Of a DNA stretch of 18,766 bases, positions 6,407 through 12,944 are shown in pieces. The translations under genes were made by a program, and so were the position numbers. Each line of letters starts with the position of its first letter. The stretch's first letter is position 1. The notes under the pieces are model-generated. The model did no database searches. It saw nothing but the letters and a program-made list of their open reading frames with translations, and was not told where the DNA came from. Source of the DNA: an uncultured Bacilli bacterium (GTDB taxonomy: Bacteria; Bacillota_I; Bacilli_A; RF39; UBA660); NCBI GenBank assembly GCA_947628245.1, contig CANQZH010000008.1, positions 1 through 18,766 on the forward strand. The letters run 5' to 3'.

Positions 6407-6449
6407 TTGTCTAAAAGGTTTAATATTTAGTATGATATTAATGTAAGGA
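6407..6449 (+). promoter_or_regulatory. Promoter and RBS of rpoZ
   Basis: TTGTCT (6407-6412), 18-nt spacer, TATGAT (6431-6436), then AAGGA at 6445-6449, ten bases before the ATG at 6460. Confidence 0.6.
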
Positions 6450-6459
6450 AGTGGTTGAT

Positions 6460-6669
6460 ATGTTATATCCTTCTATTGATAAACTTCTTAATATCGTTGA
6501 TTCAAAATACAAATTAGTTCACGTTGCTTCAATTAGAAGTAAACAGATGTTAGAGAAAAATCATTATCAATTAAATGAAAGTGAGTATGTGAATAAACGA
6601 ACCATTGGAAGAGCTTTAGAGGAGCTAGAAAAAGGACTTATTGAAGTTAAGTTTAAAGAGACTAAATAA
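6460..6669 (+). CDS. rpoZ: RNA polymerase omega subunit
   Basis: 69-aa small subunit that binds the beta' subunit and helps assemble the polymerase core. The start MLYPSIDKLLNIVDSKYKLV matches the Bacilli omega N-terminus (MLDPSID...LDSKYTLV in B. subtilis), and NKRTIGRALEELEKGLIEV matches its conserved second half. An in-frame GTG lies 9 nt upstream at 6451, but it is part of the Shine-Dalgarno region, so ATG 6460 is the start. In most Firmicutes rpoZ follows gmk; here it stands alone with its own promoter and terminator. Confidence 0.92.
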   Translation: MLYPSIDKLLNIVDSKYKLVHVASIRSKQMLEKNHYQLNESEYVNKRTIGRALEELEKGLIEVKFKETK

Positions 6670-6678
6670 GTCTTTTTT
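6655..6678 (+). terminator. Terminator of rpoZ
   Basis: 9-bp stem AAAGAGACT (6655-6663) / AGTCTTTTT (6669-6677) with one G-T pair and a 5-nt loop, running into T. It overlaps the end of the coding region. Confidence 0.82.
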
Positions 6679-6732
6679 ATATGCGAAATTTTCTTTTTTG
6701 TGACAATTAAACAGCCAATTATTAAAAAAGTT

Positions 6733-6755
6733 CATAAAATAATTTAGAAAGAAGG
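6733..6755 (+). promoter_or_regulatory. CATAAAAT box and RBS of the M23 hydrolase gene
   Basis: CATAAAAT (6733-6740) fits a SigE-type -10 (CATAnAnT), and with the two bases after it also the SigK pattern CATAnnnTA. No matching -35 is visible for either. AGAAGG at about 6749-6755 precedes the ATG at 6763. Confidence 0.35.
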
Positions 6756-6762
6756 TTATTTT

Positions 6763-7509
6763 ATGAGTAGAGTATTATTAGATGCGGAAAATCAAATTAC
6801 TAATCAATTTGGGAGTAATCATACGGGAGTTGATGTCGTAAAAAAATATAATGAATTAGATACGGTTATAGCGCATAGTGATGGTTTAGTTATTTTAAGT
6901 CAAACGGGTATGAGAAATGATAAGGGTTCAGTTGGGACTAAAAGTTATGGTAATTATCTAAAGATTAAACATAATGATGGGTATTATACTTTATATGCTC
7001 ATTTAAAAGATGTTTATGTTAAAAATGGAGATAAAGTGAAAAGAGGACAAAAGATTGGTTATATGGGTGATACTGGTAATGCTTATGGAGCTCATTTACA
7101 TTTTGAAGTTCGTAAACCTGATAATAAGGTTATAGATCCTACTTATTATTTAGATAATGATTTACCTAATAATAGTGATATTCTTTATCAATCTTATGAT
7201 AATAAGAAAAAGATGTGGTTACCTAATGTTGCAATTAATACTAGTGAATATGTTGGAAATATTGGTAATGAAATGGGAGGAGTATATTTAGATAAGTATC
7301 GAATGAGAGTTCACGATAAAGTTAAAAACAGTTGGCTTCCTTGGGTTATTAATCGTAATGATTATGCTGGTAATTTAGGAAATGCTATTGATGGTGTTCA
7401 AATTGAGGGAGTAACTTACCGTGTTCATTTAAAAGGTGGTTCTTGGCTTCCTTGGGTAAAAAAAGTAGATAATACACCTAATGGTTATGCGGGGATAGAA
7501 TTTTTATGA
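6763..7509 (+). CDS. Signal-less M23 peptidoglycan hydrolase, 3' end replaced by element insertion
   Basis: 248 aa. The M23 zinc metallopeptidase domain (about 10-130) cleaves peptide bridges of peptidoglycan; the ligands are H20, D24 and H113, with H80 (YAHL) and H111 (HLH) as the other active-site histidines. After it come cell-wall-binding-type repeats with the pattern YRVH...WLPWV...YAGNxGxAIDGxQI: two complete (about 147-180 and 181-217) and a third cut short after GYAG. There is no signal peptide or membrane segment, as in phage lysins and mother-cell lytic enzymes such as CwlC. The last four codons (IEFL) and the TGA come from an inserted element; joined to 12477-12518 the frame would end GIYGRAIDALQIK and complete repeat 3. 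No holin gene is nearby. The enzyme may still be active because only about 11 residues are lost. Confidence 0.88.
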   Translation: MSRVLLDAENQITNQFGSNHTGVDVVKKYNELDTVIAHSDGLVILSQTGMRNDKGSVGTKSYGNYLKIKHNDGYYTLYAHLKDVYVKNGDKVKRGQKIGYMGDTGNAYGAHLHFEVRKPDNKVIDPTYYLDNDLPNNSDILYQSYDNKKKMWLPNVAINTSEYVGNIGNEMGGVYLDKYRMRVHDKVKNSWLPWVINRNDYAGNLGNAIDGVQIEGVTYRVHLKGGSWLPWVKKVDNTPNGYAGIEFL

Positions 7510-7511
7510 AG
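7483..7511 (+). other. attL of the element
   Basis: Core GGGGAT at 7491-7496. Left of the core is hydrolase coding sequence; right of it is the element's arm TTTTTATGAAG (7501-7511), which also supplies the hydrolase's present TGA stop (7507-7509). Confidence 0.85.
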
Positions 7512-7528
7512 TAATTAAAAGGGCAATA

Positions 7529-7553
7529 TTAAAGTGCAATATTTGCACTTTAA
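7529..7553. promoter_or_regulatory. Perfect 11-3-11 inverted repeat over the fic -35 region (operator candidate)
   Basis: TTAAAGTGCAA (7529-7539), TAT, TTGCACTTTAA (7543-7553). It has no T-run after it, so it is not a terminator. It covers the -35 region of the fic promoter, so a bound protein would block transcription. The winged-helix tail of the Fic protein itself is a candidate ligand. Confidence 0.65.
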
Positions 7554-7596
7554 ATATGTTAAATAAATGTTATAATATAGATATAGTAAAAGGTGA
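7549..7596 (+). promoter_or_regulatory. Promoter and RBS of fic
   Basis: TATAAT at 7571-7576, with TTTAAA (7549-7554) as a weak -35 at 16 nt that overlaps the inverted repeat. AGGTGA at 7591-7596 lies 6 nt before the ATG at 7603. Confidence 0.6.
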
Positions 7597-7602
7597 TAGT
7601 TT

Positions 7603-8649
7603 ATGGATAGAAATCAAAGTTGGGATATGGAATTATCGGAATACCTTAAACAAGATGAACTTAAAAGTAGTGAAAAAGTAAAGAATTGGGAGATGGCTAT
7701 TGGTCTTCAAGATGTTGATGGTTTAAAACCTTCAAAGTATTTAATTGAAACTGCTAAAGAACATATTGAAGGTAATATTAATATTAATGAAGCTAAAAAA
7801 AGAATAGATGAATATTATAAAATAGAGAATAATCGTAAAATAGAAAGTTATAGTGAAGAAGCTGATAAAGTTTCAGTTAGAATGGCTGAAATATTAAGTG
7901 AGAATAGTTTTAATTTTAATGTTTTTGAATTAATTAACATTCATTCTCGATTATTTAAAGGAATATATAAAGAAGCAGGAAAAATTAGAGATTATAACTT
8001 TACTAAAAAAGAATGGATATTAAATGATGATACAGTTATTTATTCTTCTTTCGAAACAATAAAAGAAGCTTTAGAATATGATATAGAACAAGAAAAAAAT
8101 TTTTCATATAAAGATTTATCTTTAGAAGAATCAATAAAACATATTTCAAGATTTACATCTAATATTTGGCAAGTACATCCTTTTTGTGAAGGTAATACAA
8201 GAACTACTGCTGTGTTTATTATCAAATATTTAAGAACTTTTGGTTTTAATATAAATGATGATGTATTTGCTAAAAATTCTTGGTATTTTAGAAATGCTCT
8301 TGTCAGGGCTAATTATAAAAATTTTAAAAAAAATATTTTTGAAGATACATCTTATTTAGAAAAGTTCTTTTTTAATTTATTAAGTGATAGTAATTATGAA
8401 CTTAAAAATAGATATACTCATATTGATTACAAACAAAATAAAAAAATAGTAAATAATAAAAAATATACTTTAGAAGAACAAGTAATCATAAATATTATAA
8501 AAAGTAATGATTCAATTAAACAAGAAGAAATTGCTAAATTAATGAATAAATCTATTAGAACTGTAAAATATATAATGAAAGATATGCAAGTAAAAGGAAT
8601 GATTAAAAGAAGTAATGGTAAGAAAAATGGTAAATGGGTGATTATTTAA
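7603..8649 (+). CDS. Fic family protein with antitoxin-like N-terminus and winged-helix C-terminus
   Basis: 348 aa. Fic enzymes usually transfer AMP or a related group from a nucleotide to a protein. The catalytic loop is HPFCEGNTR at H192-R200; the second arginine of the usual HxFxxGNGRxxR motif is missing (TTAVF follows), as in a known subgroup with GNTRT, so the nucleotide or control may differ. Residues about 27-75 (AIGLQDVDGLKPSKYLIE, then HIEGNININEA) resemble the inhibitory antitoxin segment of the VbhA type fused to the toxin. About the last 65 residues (EEQVIINIIKS, then KQEEIAKLMNKSIRTVKYIM) form a winged helix-turn-helix that could bind the palindrome upstream. First gene of the element; the HExxH gene follows after 30 nt. 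Confidence 0.88.
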   Translation: MDRNQSWDMELSEYLKQDELKSSEKVKNWEMAIGLQDVDGLKPSKYLIETAKEHIEGNININEAKKRIDEYYKIENNRKIESYSEEADKVSVRMAEILSENSFNFNVFELINIHSRLFKGIYKEAGKIRDYNFTKKEWILNDDTVIYSSFETIKEALEYDIEQEKNFSYKDLSLEESIKHISRFTSNIWQVHPFCEGNTRTTAVFIIKYLRTFGFNINDDVFAKNSWYFRNALVRANYKNFKKNIFEDTSYLEKFFFNLLSDSNYELKNRYTHIDYKQNKKIVNNKKYTLEEQVIINIIKSNDSIKQEEIAKLMNKSIRTVKYIMKDMQVKGMIKRSNGKKNGKWVII

Positions 8650-8679
8650 AAATTGTAGATTATAAGGATGTGAATTGAA

Positions 8680-10299
8680 ATGAATATAGAAAAAATTTGG
8701 GGATTTGAAACAAGTGATAGTGAAAGAGATAATTTTTTTCTTAATGTCTTTCCAACTATTGATTCATTTACTAAAGCTAAAATTTTAAAACATTTAATGA
8801 AAAAAATAAAATTTTTTAATTCTTATATATCTAGAAGTAATGCTAAAAGTAAAATACTAGAAGAATTAAAAAAAGAAATTAATATATTTATTGAAGAAAA
8901 AAATATTCAAAAAGGAGTTCTTTTATTACCAATTATACTTTTTTATACAAATATGAATATAAATGATATTGAAAGTGATATTTTATTAAAACCATTAAAA
9001 CAATTATTATTTATGACAAAAAATGAAGATTTAGTCGATAATCAAGATTTTAATGAAATAGTAATAAATATTACTAAAATAGTAGCTTATGCATTTTCTT
9101 ATGAAGAGGAGTATAATTTATTAAAAAATAATAAAAACTATGAATATTATGAAGAAATAATTTATAGTTATATTGATAAAATAAAAGAATCAAAAATGAT
9201 AGATAATGAATTAATTAATTTACTAATTGAAACTTTTCCTGCTATTGCTTATCCTAAGTTAAAAGATAGATTATCTAGTAAATACAAGGAAGAAATTGAT
9301 TTAAAAAAATATAATTTAAATAAAAAAATTTCTATAGAAAAAGATTTTGTTTCTTTTTTGGAAGATATAAAAAAATATAGAATTAAATATGGCATAATTC
9401 CAGAAGAAATATGTATTTGTGCAAATAAATTTTATAACAATAATAAAGATATTATGAGACTATGTAATATTGATCTAATAAGACATTATTTAATAAAAAA
9501 TGGAATAAAAGATATTTGTGTATTTTATGATAGTGAAATTGAAGTTGGTGCTAAAGGTCTTGCGAATAAAAAAACATTATCTATTAAAGATATAACTTTA
9601 AGCTCAATAATGTTTCACGAAGCTAGACACGTGATTCAATTTAATAATATAGAAAATGATAAAAATTATAATGGATATAATTATAATATTTTAAAGGATT
9701 ATATCTTATATAATAATATGGATATAAGTGTTTATAATAGAAATCATCAAAGATATTACTTTGAAATTGATGCTGATATAGAAGGTCAAAAAGAATATTA
9801 TAAAATATTAGAAAAAATAAATTTAGTATCTGAAGCTGAAAAAGAAAAAATGGCAAAATTAGATGAAACTGAACAATTTAAAATAGCAATGGCAAGCTAT
9901 TTAAATGTTAATGGATATAATTATGAAAAAGGAATTTTGTTTGATGATATTATACAAAAAAATAATAATTTATTAAATCAATATCCAGTATTACAAATTG
10001 AATATGATAATTTAGGTAAAAGAAAAACAATGTTAGATATATTAAAATCAATGGAAGATGAACTTAATCAAAATAGAAGAACAAAAGAAGAAATTATGAA
10101 AATATCAAATTGTATATTTGGAGAATTCTATGAGGTAAAAGATATAGATGAAACATTAAATAGCTTAATTAATTATCATTTTCAAAATTCTGTAATTCTT
10201 GAAATTGAAAAAAATCTTATAAGTGAACTACAAACATTAATTAATAATGATCGCAATTTAGATGTTGAAAATAATTTTGAAGAAAATAGAAAAAAATAA
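8680..10299 (+). CDS. Putative HExxH zinc protein partnered with Fic, unknown function
   Basis: 539 aa, no signal peptide or clear membrane segment. I do not recognise the family. The one strong signature is HEARH (H313-H317) in a hydrophobic helix context, SSIMFHEARHVIQF. It is followed 45 residues later by FEIDAD (E362 and D366 in ExxxD spacing), the layout of gluzincin-type metallopeptidases. The flanking regions are Lys, Asn, Ile and Glu rich and predicted helical. It lies 30 nt after fic behind AAGGATGTGA and is probably on the same mRNA, which suggests a two-gene module. ATA is used very often, unlike core genes. Proteolysis is an inference from the motif; it might instead be a sensor or an inactive relative. 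Confidence 0.7.
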   Translation: MNIEKIWGFETSDSERDNFFLNVFPTIDSFTKAKILKHLMKKIKFFNSYISRSNAKSKILEELKKEINIFIEEKNIQKGVLLLPIILFYTNMNINDIESDILLKPLKQLLFMTKNEDLVDNQDFNEIVINITKIVAYAFSYEEEYNLLKNNKNYEYYEEIIYSYIDKIKESKMIDNELINLLIETFPAIAYPKLKDRLSSKYKEEIDLKKYNLNKKISIEKDFVSFLEDIKKYRIKYGIIPEEICICANKFYNNNKDIMRLCNIDLIRHYLIKNGIKDICVFYDSEIEVGAKGLANKKTLSIKDITLSSIMFHEARHVIQFNNIENDKNYNGYNYNILKDYILYNNMDISVYNRNHQRYYFEIDADIEGQKEYYKILEKINLVSEAEKEKMAKLDETEQFKIAMASYLNVNGYNYEKGILFDDIIQKNNNLLNQYPVLQIEYDNLGKRKTMLDILKSMEDELNQNRRTKEEIMKISNCIFGEFYEVKDIDETLNSLINYHFQNSVILEIEKNLISELQTLINNDRNLDVENNFEENRKK

Positions 10300-10362
10300 A
10301 GTAAATGAATCATTTTTATCAATAATTAGAAAATAGAATTATAAAAAAATAATTATGTTAAT

Positions 10363-10401
10363 TTAACCATAGAATTTATTGGAGGTAAACTCTATGGTTA
10401 A
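10363..10401 (+). promoter_or_regulatory. Hairpin with RBS in the loop and start codon in the stem, 40-aa ORF
   Basis: TTAACCATAGA (10363-10373) pairs perfectly (11 bp) with TCTATGGTTAA (10391-10401). The 17-nt loop holds GGAGG (10381-10385) and the ATG of the 40-aa ORF (10394-10396) is in the 3' arm. Folding would hide the start codon. As DNA it could also be an operator for the recombinase. Confidence 0.65.
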
Positions 10402-10516
10402 GTATAAAGTTAATTTAAAATTTAAAGATAATGGTAAATCTTTAAATGAAGTAATAATTAATTGTTTAAAAATAGAATTAGAAAATATTATTAATTCTAG
10501 GAGCATTAATGAATAG
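10394..10516 (+). CDS. 40-aa protein translationally coupled to the recombinase
   Basis: Starts MVKYKVNLKFKDNGKSLNEV and ends RSINE with TAG at 10514-10516. It has a strong ribosome binding site (GGAGG, 8 nt before the ATG) and overlaps the recombinase start by 8 bases, so ribosomes ending here can restart on the recombinase. Short ORFs of this kind often precede serine recombinases in Firmicutes elements. It is lysine-rich with a strand-strand-helix look, with no recognised fold. A role as directionality or control factor is possible but not shown. Confidence 0.65.
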   Translation: MVKYKVNLKFKDNGKSLNEVIINCLKIELENIINSRSINE

Positions 10517-12032
10517 TTTTAATGTAGGACTTTATATAAGATTATCGAAAGATGATGGAAATATTGAGTCTGATAGTATTGTTAGTCAAAGAAGTTTACT
10601 TAATCAATATGTTAAAGAAAATAATTATAAAGTTATTGATGAATATGTTGATGATGGTTTTACAGGGACTAATTTTGATAGACCAGCATTTAAGAAAATG
10701 ATAAAAGATATTGAACTTGGTAAAATAAATATGATTATTACTAAAGATATGTCAAGATTAGGTCGAGATTATATTGGAACTGGAGAATTAATTGAAAAAT
10801 ATTTTCCTAATCATAATATAAGGTATATTGCAATTAATGATGGTATAGATACTTTTTTAGATAATACATCTAATGATCTTGCTCCTTTTAAGGCTATAAT
10901 GAATGATATGTATGCTAAAGATATTTCTAAAAAAGTTAAAACTAGCCTACATTCAAGAATGAAAGATGGACTGTATGTATCTGGAAGATGTCCTTACGGG
11001 TTTATGAAAGATCCTAATAATAAAAATCATTTAATAATTAATGAAGAACAATCAAAAATTGTTAAATTAATTTTTGATTTAGCACTTAAAGGTAAAACTT
11101 ATCACTTTATTGCTGGGGAACTTACTAGAAGAAAGATAAAAACCCCAGCATCTTATTATAACTATGTTTGGAATAAAAATGGTAGTAATAAAGGAATGTG
11201 GGCTGATACAACCATAAAAGCAATTTTAACTAATCGAATTTATGTTGGTGATTTAGTTCAAGGAAAAACTAAAAAACTTAATTATAAACTTAAAAAAACT
11301 ATTAAAAATAATCCTAAGGATTATATAATTGTTTTAAATACACATAAAGCTATTATAGATAGAGATACTTTTAATTATGTACAAACCTTATTACCTAAAA
11401 ATGTAAAAAGACCAGAAAAGAAAAGATTTTATATATTAGATGGTCTTTTATATTGTGGTGATTGTAAACATCGAATAATGATTAGGTATCAAAATAAAAC
11501 AGGAAGAAGTTATACAACTTGTAATTATTATAGAACTTACTCTAAATATCAGGTTTGTACTACTCATACAAATAATTATGAAATATTAGAGAGGGTTATT
11601 TTAGATAATATTAAAGATGTATGTAAAAAGTATCTTTCTAAAAGTAAAATAAAAGATGTTATTGAAAAAATAAATTTTAAAGATAATAGTTTAATAGTAA
11701 AAAAACAAATTGAGAATTTAGAAATAACTAATATTAAATTAATTGAAAATTTAGATAAAACTTATTTAGATAAGTTAAAAGGTATTATTGATGAATCACA
11801 ATATTTAAGAATTAAAGAAACTTTAGAAAAAGAAATTAAAAATAATAATTTAAGTATTGATTATTTAAAAGAACAAAAAGTTTTAGATCAAAATGATAAA
11901 GTTACCAAATATCTTAATGAATTTTTAGATTTAGATAATTTAAGTAGAAAATTATTAATGACTTTAGTTGAAAAGATTTATATTTATCAAGATAAGAGGA
12001 TAGATATTATATTTACATTTACTAACAGTTAG
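10509..12032 (+). CDS. Large serine recombinase (TnpX/TndX-like)
   Basis: 507 aa. Catalyses site-specific integration and excision of the element by breaking both DNA strands through a serine-phosphate link. The resolvase domain (about 5-150) has the nucleophile S13 in YIRLSKDD and the arginine motif SRLGRD. The recombinase domain (about 155-280) begins GRCPYGFMKD. The zinc ribbon uses C316, C319 (CGDC), C338 and C350, followed by a coiled coil (about 390-470) and a C-terminal end without truncation. The ATG overlaps the upstream 40-aa ORF and is preceded by AGGAG. It sits near the right end of the element, next to attR, as expected of an integrase. All catalytic parts are present, so it should be active. 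Confidence 0.95.
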   Translation: MNSFNVGLYIRLSKDDGNIESDSIVSQRSLLNQYVKENNYKVIDEYVDDGFTGTNFDRPAFKKMIKDIELGKINMIITKDMSRLGRDYIGTGELIEKYFPNHNIRYIAINDGIDTFLDNTSNDLAPFKAIMNDMYAKDISKKVKTSLHSRMKDGLYVSGRCPYGFMKDPNNKNHLIINEEQSKIVKLIFDLALKGKTYHFIAGELTRRKIKTPASYYNYVWNKNGSNKGMWADTTIKAILTNRIYVGDLVQGKTKKLNYKLKKTIKNNPKDYIIVLNTHKAIIDRDTFNYVQTLLPKNVKRPEKKRFYILDGLLYCGDCKHRIMIRYQNKTGRSYTTCNYYRTYSKYQVCTTHTNNYEILERVILDNIKDVCKKYLSKSKIKDVIEKINFKDNSLIVKKQIENLEITNIKLIENLDKTYLDKLKGIIDESQYLRIKETLEKEIKNNNLSIDYLKEQKVLDQNDKVTKYLNEFLDLDNLSRKLLMTLVEKIYIYQDKRIDIIFTFTNS

Positions 12033-12041
12033 TATAAAATA

Positions 12042-12069
12042 ATCCTATTATTAGGAGGTATAATAGGAT
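12042..12069 (+). promoter_or_regulatory. Hairpin with RBS in the loop and start codon in the stem, 128-aa gene
   Basis: ATCCTATTAT (12042-12051) pairs perfectly (10 bp) with ATAATAGGAT (12060-12069). The 8-nt loop TAGGAGGT contains the whole Shine-Dalgarno sequence. The A and U of the ATG (12068-12070) are the last two bases of the stem. The layout is the same as at 10363-10401, with different sequence. Confidence 0.7.
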
Positions 12070-12454
12070 GAAATGGATAGATAAAACTGATGAATTTGAA
12101 ACAAGAGCTTGGAAAGATAAGTATTTAGTTAAATGTGAAGTTTTAGACGATAAAATAGAAGTTAATTTATATTCTTGCACGGATATAAATAATTATGAAA
12201 TATATGTTAATTATGGAGTAATGTATGGTATAGTTTATGTCCATAAAGATAATGCTGAGACATTAAGAGACGAAATAAAAGATGTTATTTATAAGGATTA
12301 TATGGAAAATGGCTATAGTAAAGATATGCCTAGTGGTGATTTTATAAATAATTTTGGTGAAAAATATAATATTTGTATTCCTAGTGATATCTTTTTTGAT
12401 GAAGAAGAGTTTATGAAAAAAATGATTGAATTTACGGATAAGTTTAATCTATGA
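12068..12454 (+). CDS. 128-aa cytosolic protein of the element, unknown function
   Basis: Not recognised. Acidic, with alternating hydrophobic residues in the first 65 positions (KYLVKCEVLDDKIEVNLYSC, then YEIYVNYGVMYGIVYVH) that look like a beta sheet, followed by helices with EEEFMKKMIEF near the end. No signal peptide. It follows the recombinase by 35 nt, ends with TGA, and lies just inside attR. By position it could be an accessory factor of the recombinase (directionality factor) or cargo. Its start is set by AGGAGG inside a hairpin loop. Confidence 0.75.
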   Translation: MKWIDKTDEFETRAWKDKYLVKCEVLDDKIEVNLYSCTDINNYEIYVNYGVMYGIVYVHKDNAETLRDEIKDVIYKDYMENGYSKDMPSGDFINNFGEKYNICIPSDIFFDEEEFMKKMIEFTDKFNL

Positions 12455-12456
12455 TT

Positions 12457-12485
12457 CTACATAAAAAGGGTATCAGGGGATTTAT
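12457..12485 (+). other. attR of the element
   Basis: Core GGGGAT at 12476-12481. The element arm CTACATAAAAA (12457-12467) is the inverted repeat, with one mismatch, of the arm TTTTTATGAAG at attL. In the excised circle the two arms would flank the core symmetrically 18 nt apart, centred on the first two G of the core, as expected for an attP of a serine integrase. Confidence 0.82.
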
Positions 12486-12518
12486 GGAAGGGCTATTGAT
12501 GCTTTACAAATCAAATAA
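12477..12518 (+). pseudogene. Displaced 3' end of the M23 hydrolase gene
   Basis: In the frame of the hydrolase this reads GIYGRAIDALQIK and stops with TAA at 12516-12518. It matches the end of the hydrolase's own repeat (YAGNLGNAIDGVQI). Upstream of the core the frame reads only KGYQ by chance or by att-site similarity. It has no start of its own and is a remnant separated by the element; excision would rejoin it to 6763-7494. Confidence 0.88.
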
Positions 12519-12540
12519 AAAAAATAGTCTAAGCTATTTT
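12513..12540. terminator. Terminator between the hydrolase 3' end and the HIT gene
   Basis: 7-bp stem AAAATAG (12521-12527) / CTATTTT (12534-12540), 6-nt loop. A T-run follows on the minus strand, so it mainly serves the HIT gene; it may also have ended the intact hydrolase gene, which is convergent. Confidence 0.7.
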
Positions 12541-12896
12541 AAAAGTTCATAAATAGTGTTTGTATCCATTTTATTCTTTTTTTCTTGATAATATGGACAA
12601 AGATGAAGGTGTAAATGTTTTATTTCTTGAGCATCACCATAATTAATACTATAAGTCATTCCTGTTGCTCCTAACTTTGCCATAATTTTTTCACTAATTT
12701 GATGAGCAATTTTTATCATATGGCATAAAGTTTCATCATCAACATTTTTAATATCTACAATATGTTTTTTAGGAACTATTAAAGTATGACCAACATTACT
12801 TTGGTTAATATCTAGAAAAACTAAAACGGTTTCATCTTCATATAATATTTCACTAGCTACTTCCTTATTAATAATTTTACAAAATAAACAATCCAT
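12534..12896 (-). CDS. hit: HIT family nucleotide-binding protein (Hit/HinT type)
   Basis: 120 aa. HIT proteins hydrolyse nucleotide phosphoramidates or dinucleoside polyphosphates. The histidine triad is KHLHLHLCP with H94, H96 and H98. The N-terminal CLFCKIINKEV (C3 and C6) and GHTLIVPKKH block (about 36-45) are typical. The frame can be read back to a GTG at 12905, but that GTG is part of the Shine-Dalgarno sequence AGGTGG, so ATG 12896 is the start. Convergent with the truncated hydrolase gene, divergent from cotE. Confidence 0.93.
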   Translation of the reverse strand: MDCLFCKIINKEVASEILYEDETVLVFLDINQSNVGHTLIVPKKHIVDIKNVDDETLCHMIKIAHQISEKIMAKLGATGMTYSINYGDAQEIKHLHLHLCPYYQEKKNKMDTNTIYELLK

Positions 12897-12913
12897 TTTT
12901 ACCACCTGAATTT

Positions 12914-12942
12914 ATTTTATCACTCTTTTTTAGCTAATTAAA
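12914..12942 (-). promoter_or_regulatory. Promoter of the HIT gene
   Basis: On the minus strand TTTAAT (12937-12942), 17-nt spacer, TAAAAT (12914-12919) with TGA before it as an extended -10. Confidence 0.6.
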
Positions 12943-12944
12943 GA

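Larger units (their letters stand above)
7491..12481 (+). mobile_element. Compact serine-recombinase element inserted in the M23 hydrolase gene (~4,985 bp)
   Basis: Bounded by the direct repeat GGGGAT at 7491-7496 and 12476-12481. Left of it is an M23 gene cut in its third repeat; right of it is the missing 3' end in the correct frame. Inside, all genes point the same way: Fic-winged helix, HExxH protein, 40-aa ORF, large serine recombinase, 128-aa protein. There are no conjugation, replication or phage structural genes. ATA codons are frequent in the 7603-10299 genes whereas flanking core genes mostly use ATT, a sign of foreign origin. Rejoining the inner ends gives an attP-like site with inverted arms around the core. 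Size and boundaries follow from the repaired frame; the exact crossover dinucleotide is inferred. Confidence 0.9.

Noticed and set aside
7529..7553. Terminator for the M23 gene
   Set aside because: The hairpin is perfect but has no T-run on the plus strand and lies over the fic -35; operator is the better reading.
8040..8225. Minus-strand frame inside fic
   Set aside because: Short, antisense to the conserved Fic catalytic region, no start signal.
9641..9856. Minus-strand frame inside the HExxH gene
   Set aside because: Tyr/Phe/Ile-rich low-complexity translation caused by AT-rich codons on the sense strand.
6763..12518. Prophage as the source of the insertion
   Set aside because: Despite the lysin-like M23 gene there is no holin, capsid, tail, terminase or phage repressor; the inserted DNA has only five genes.
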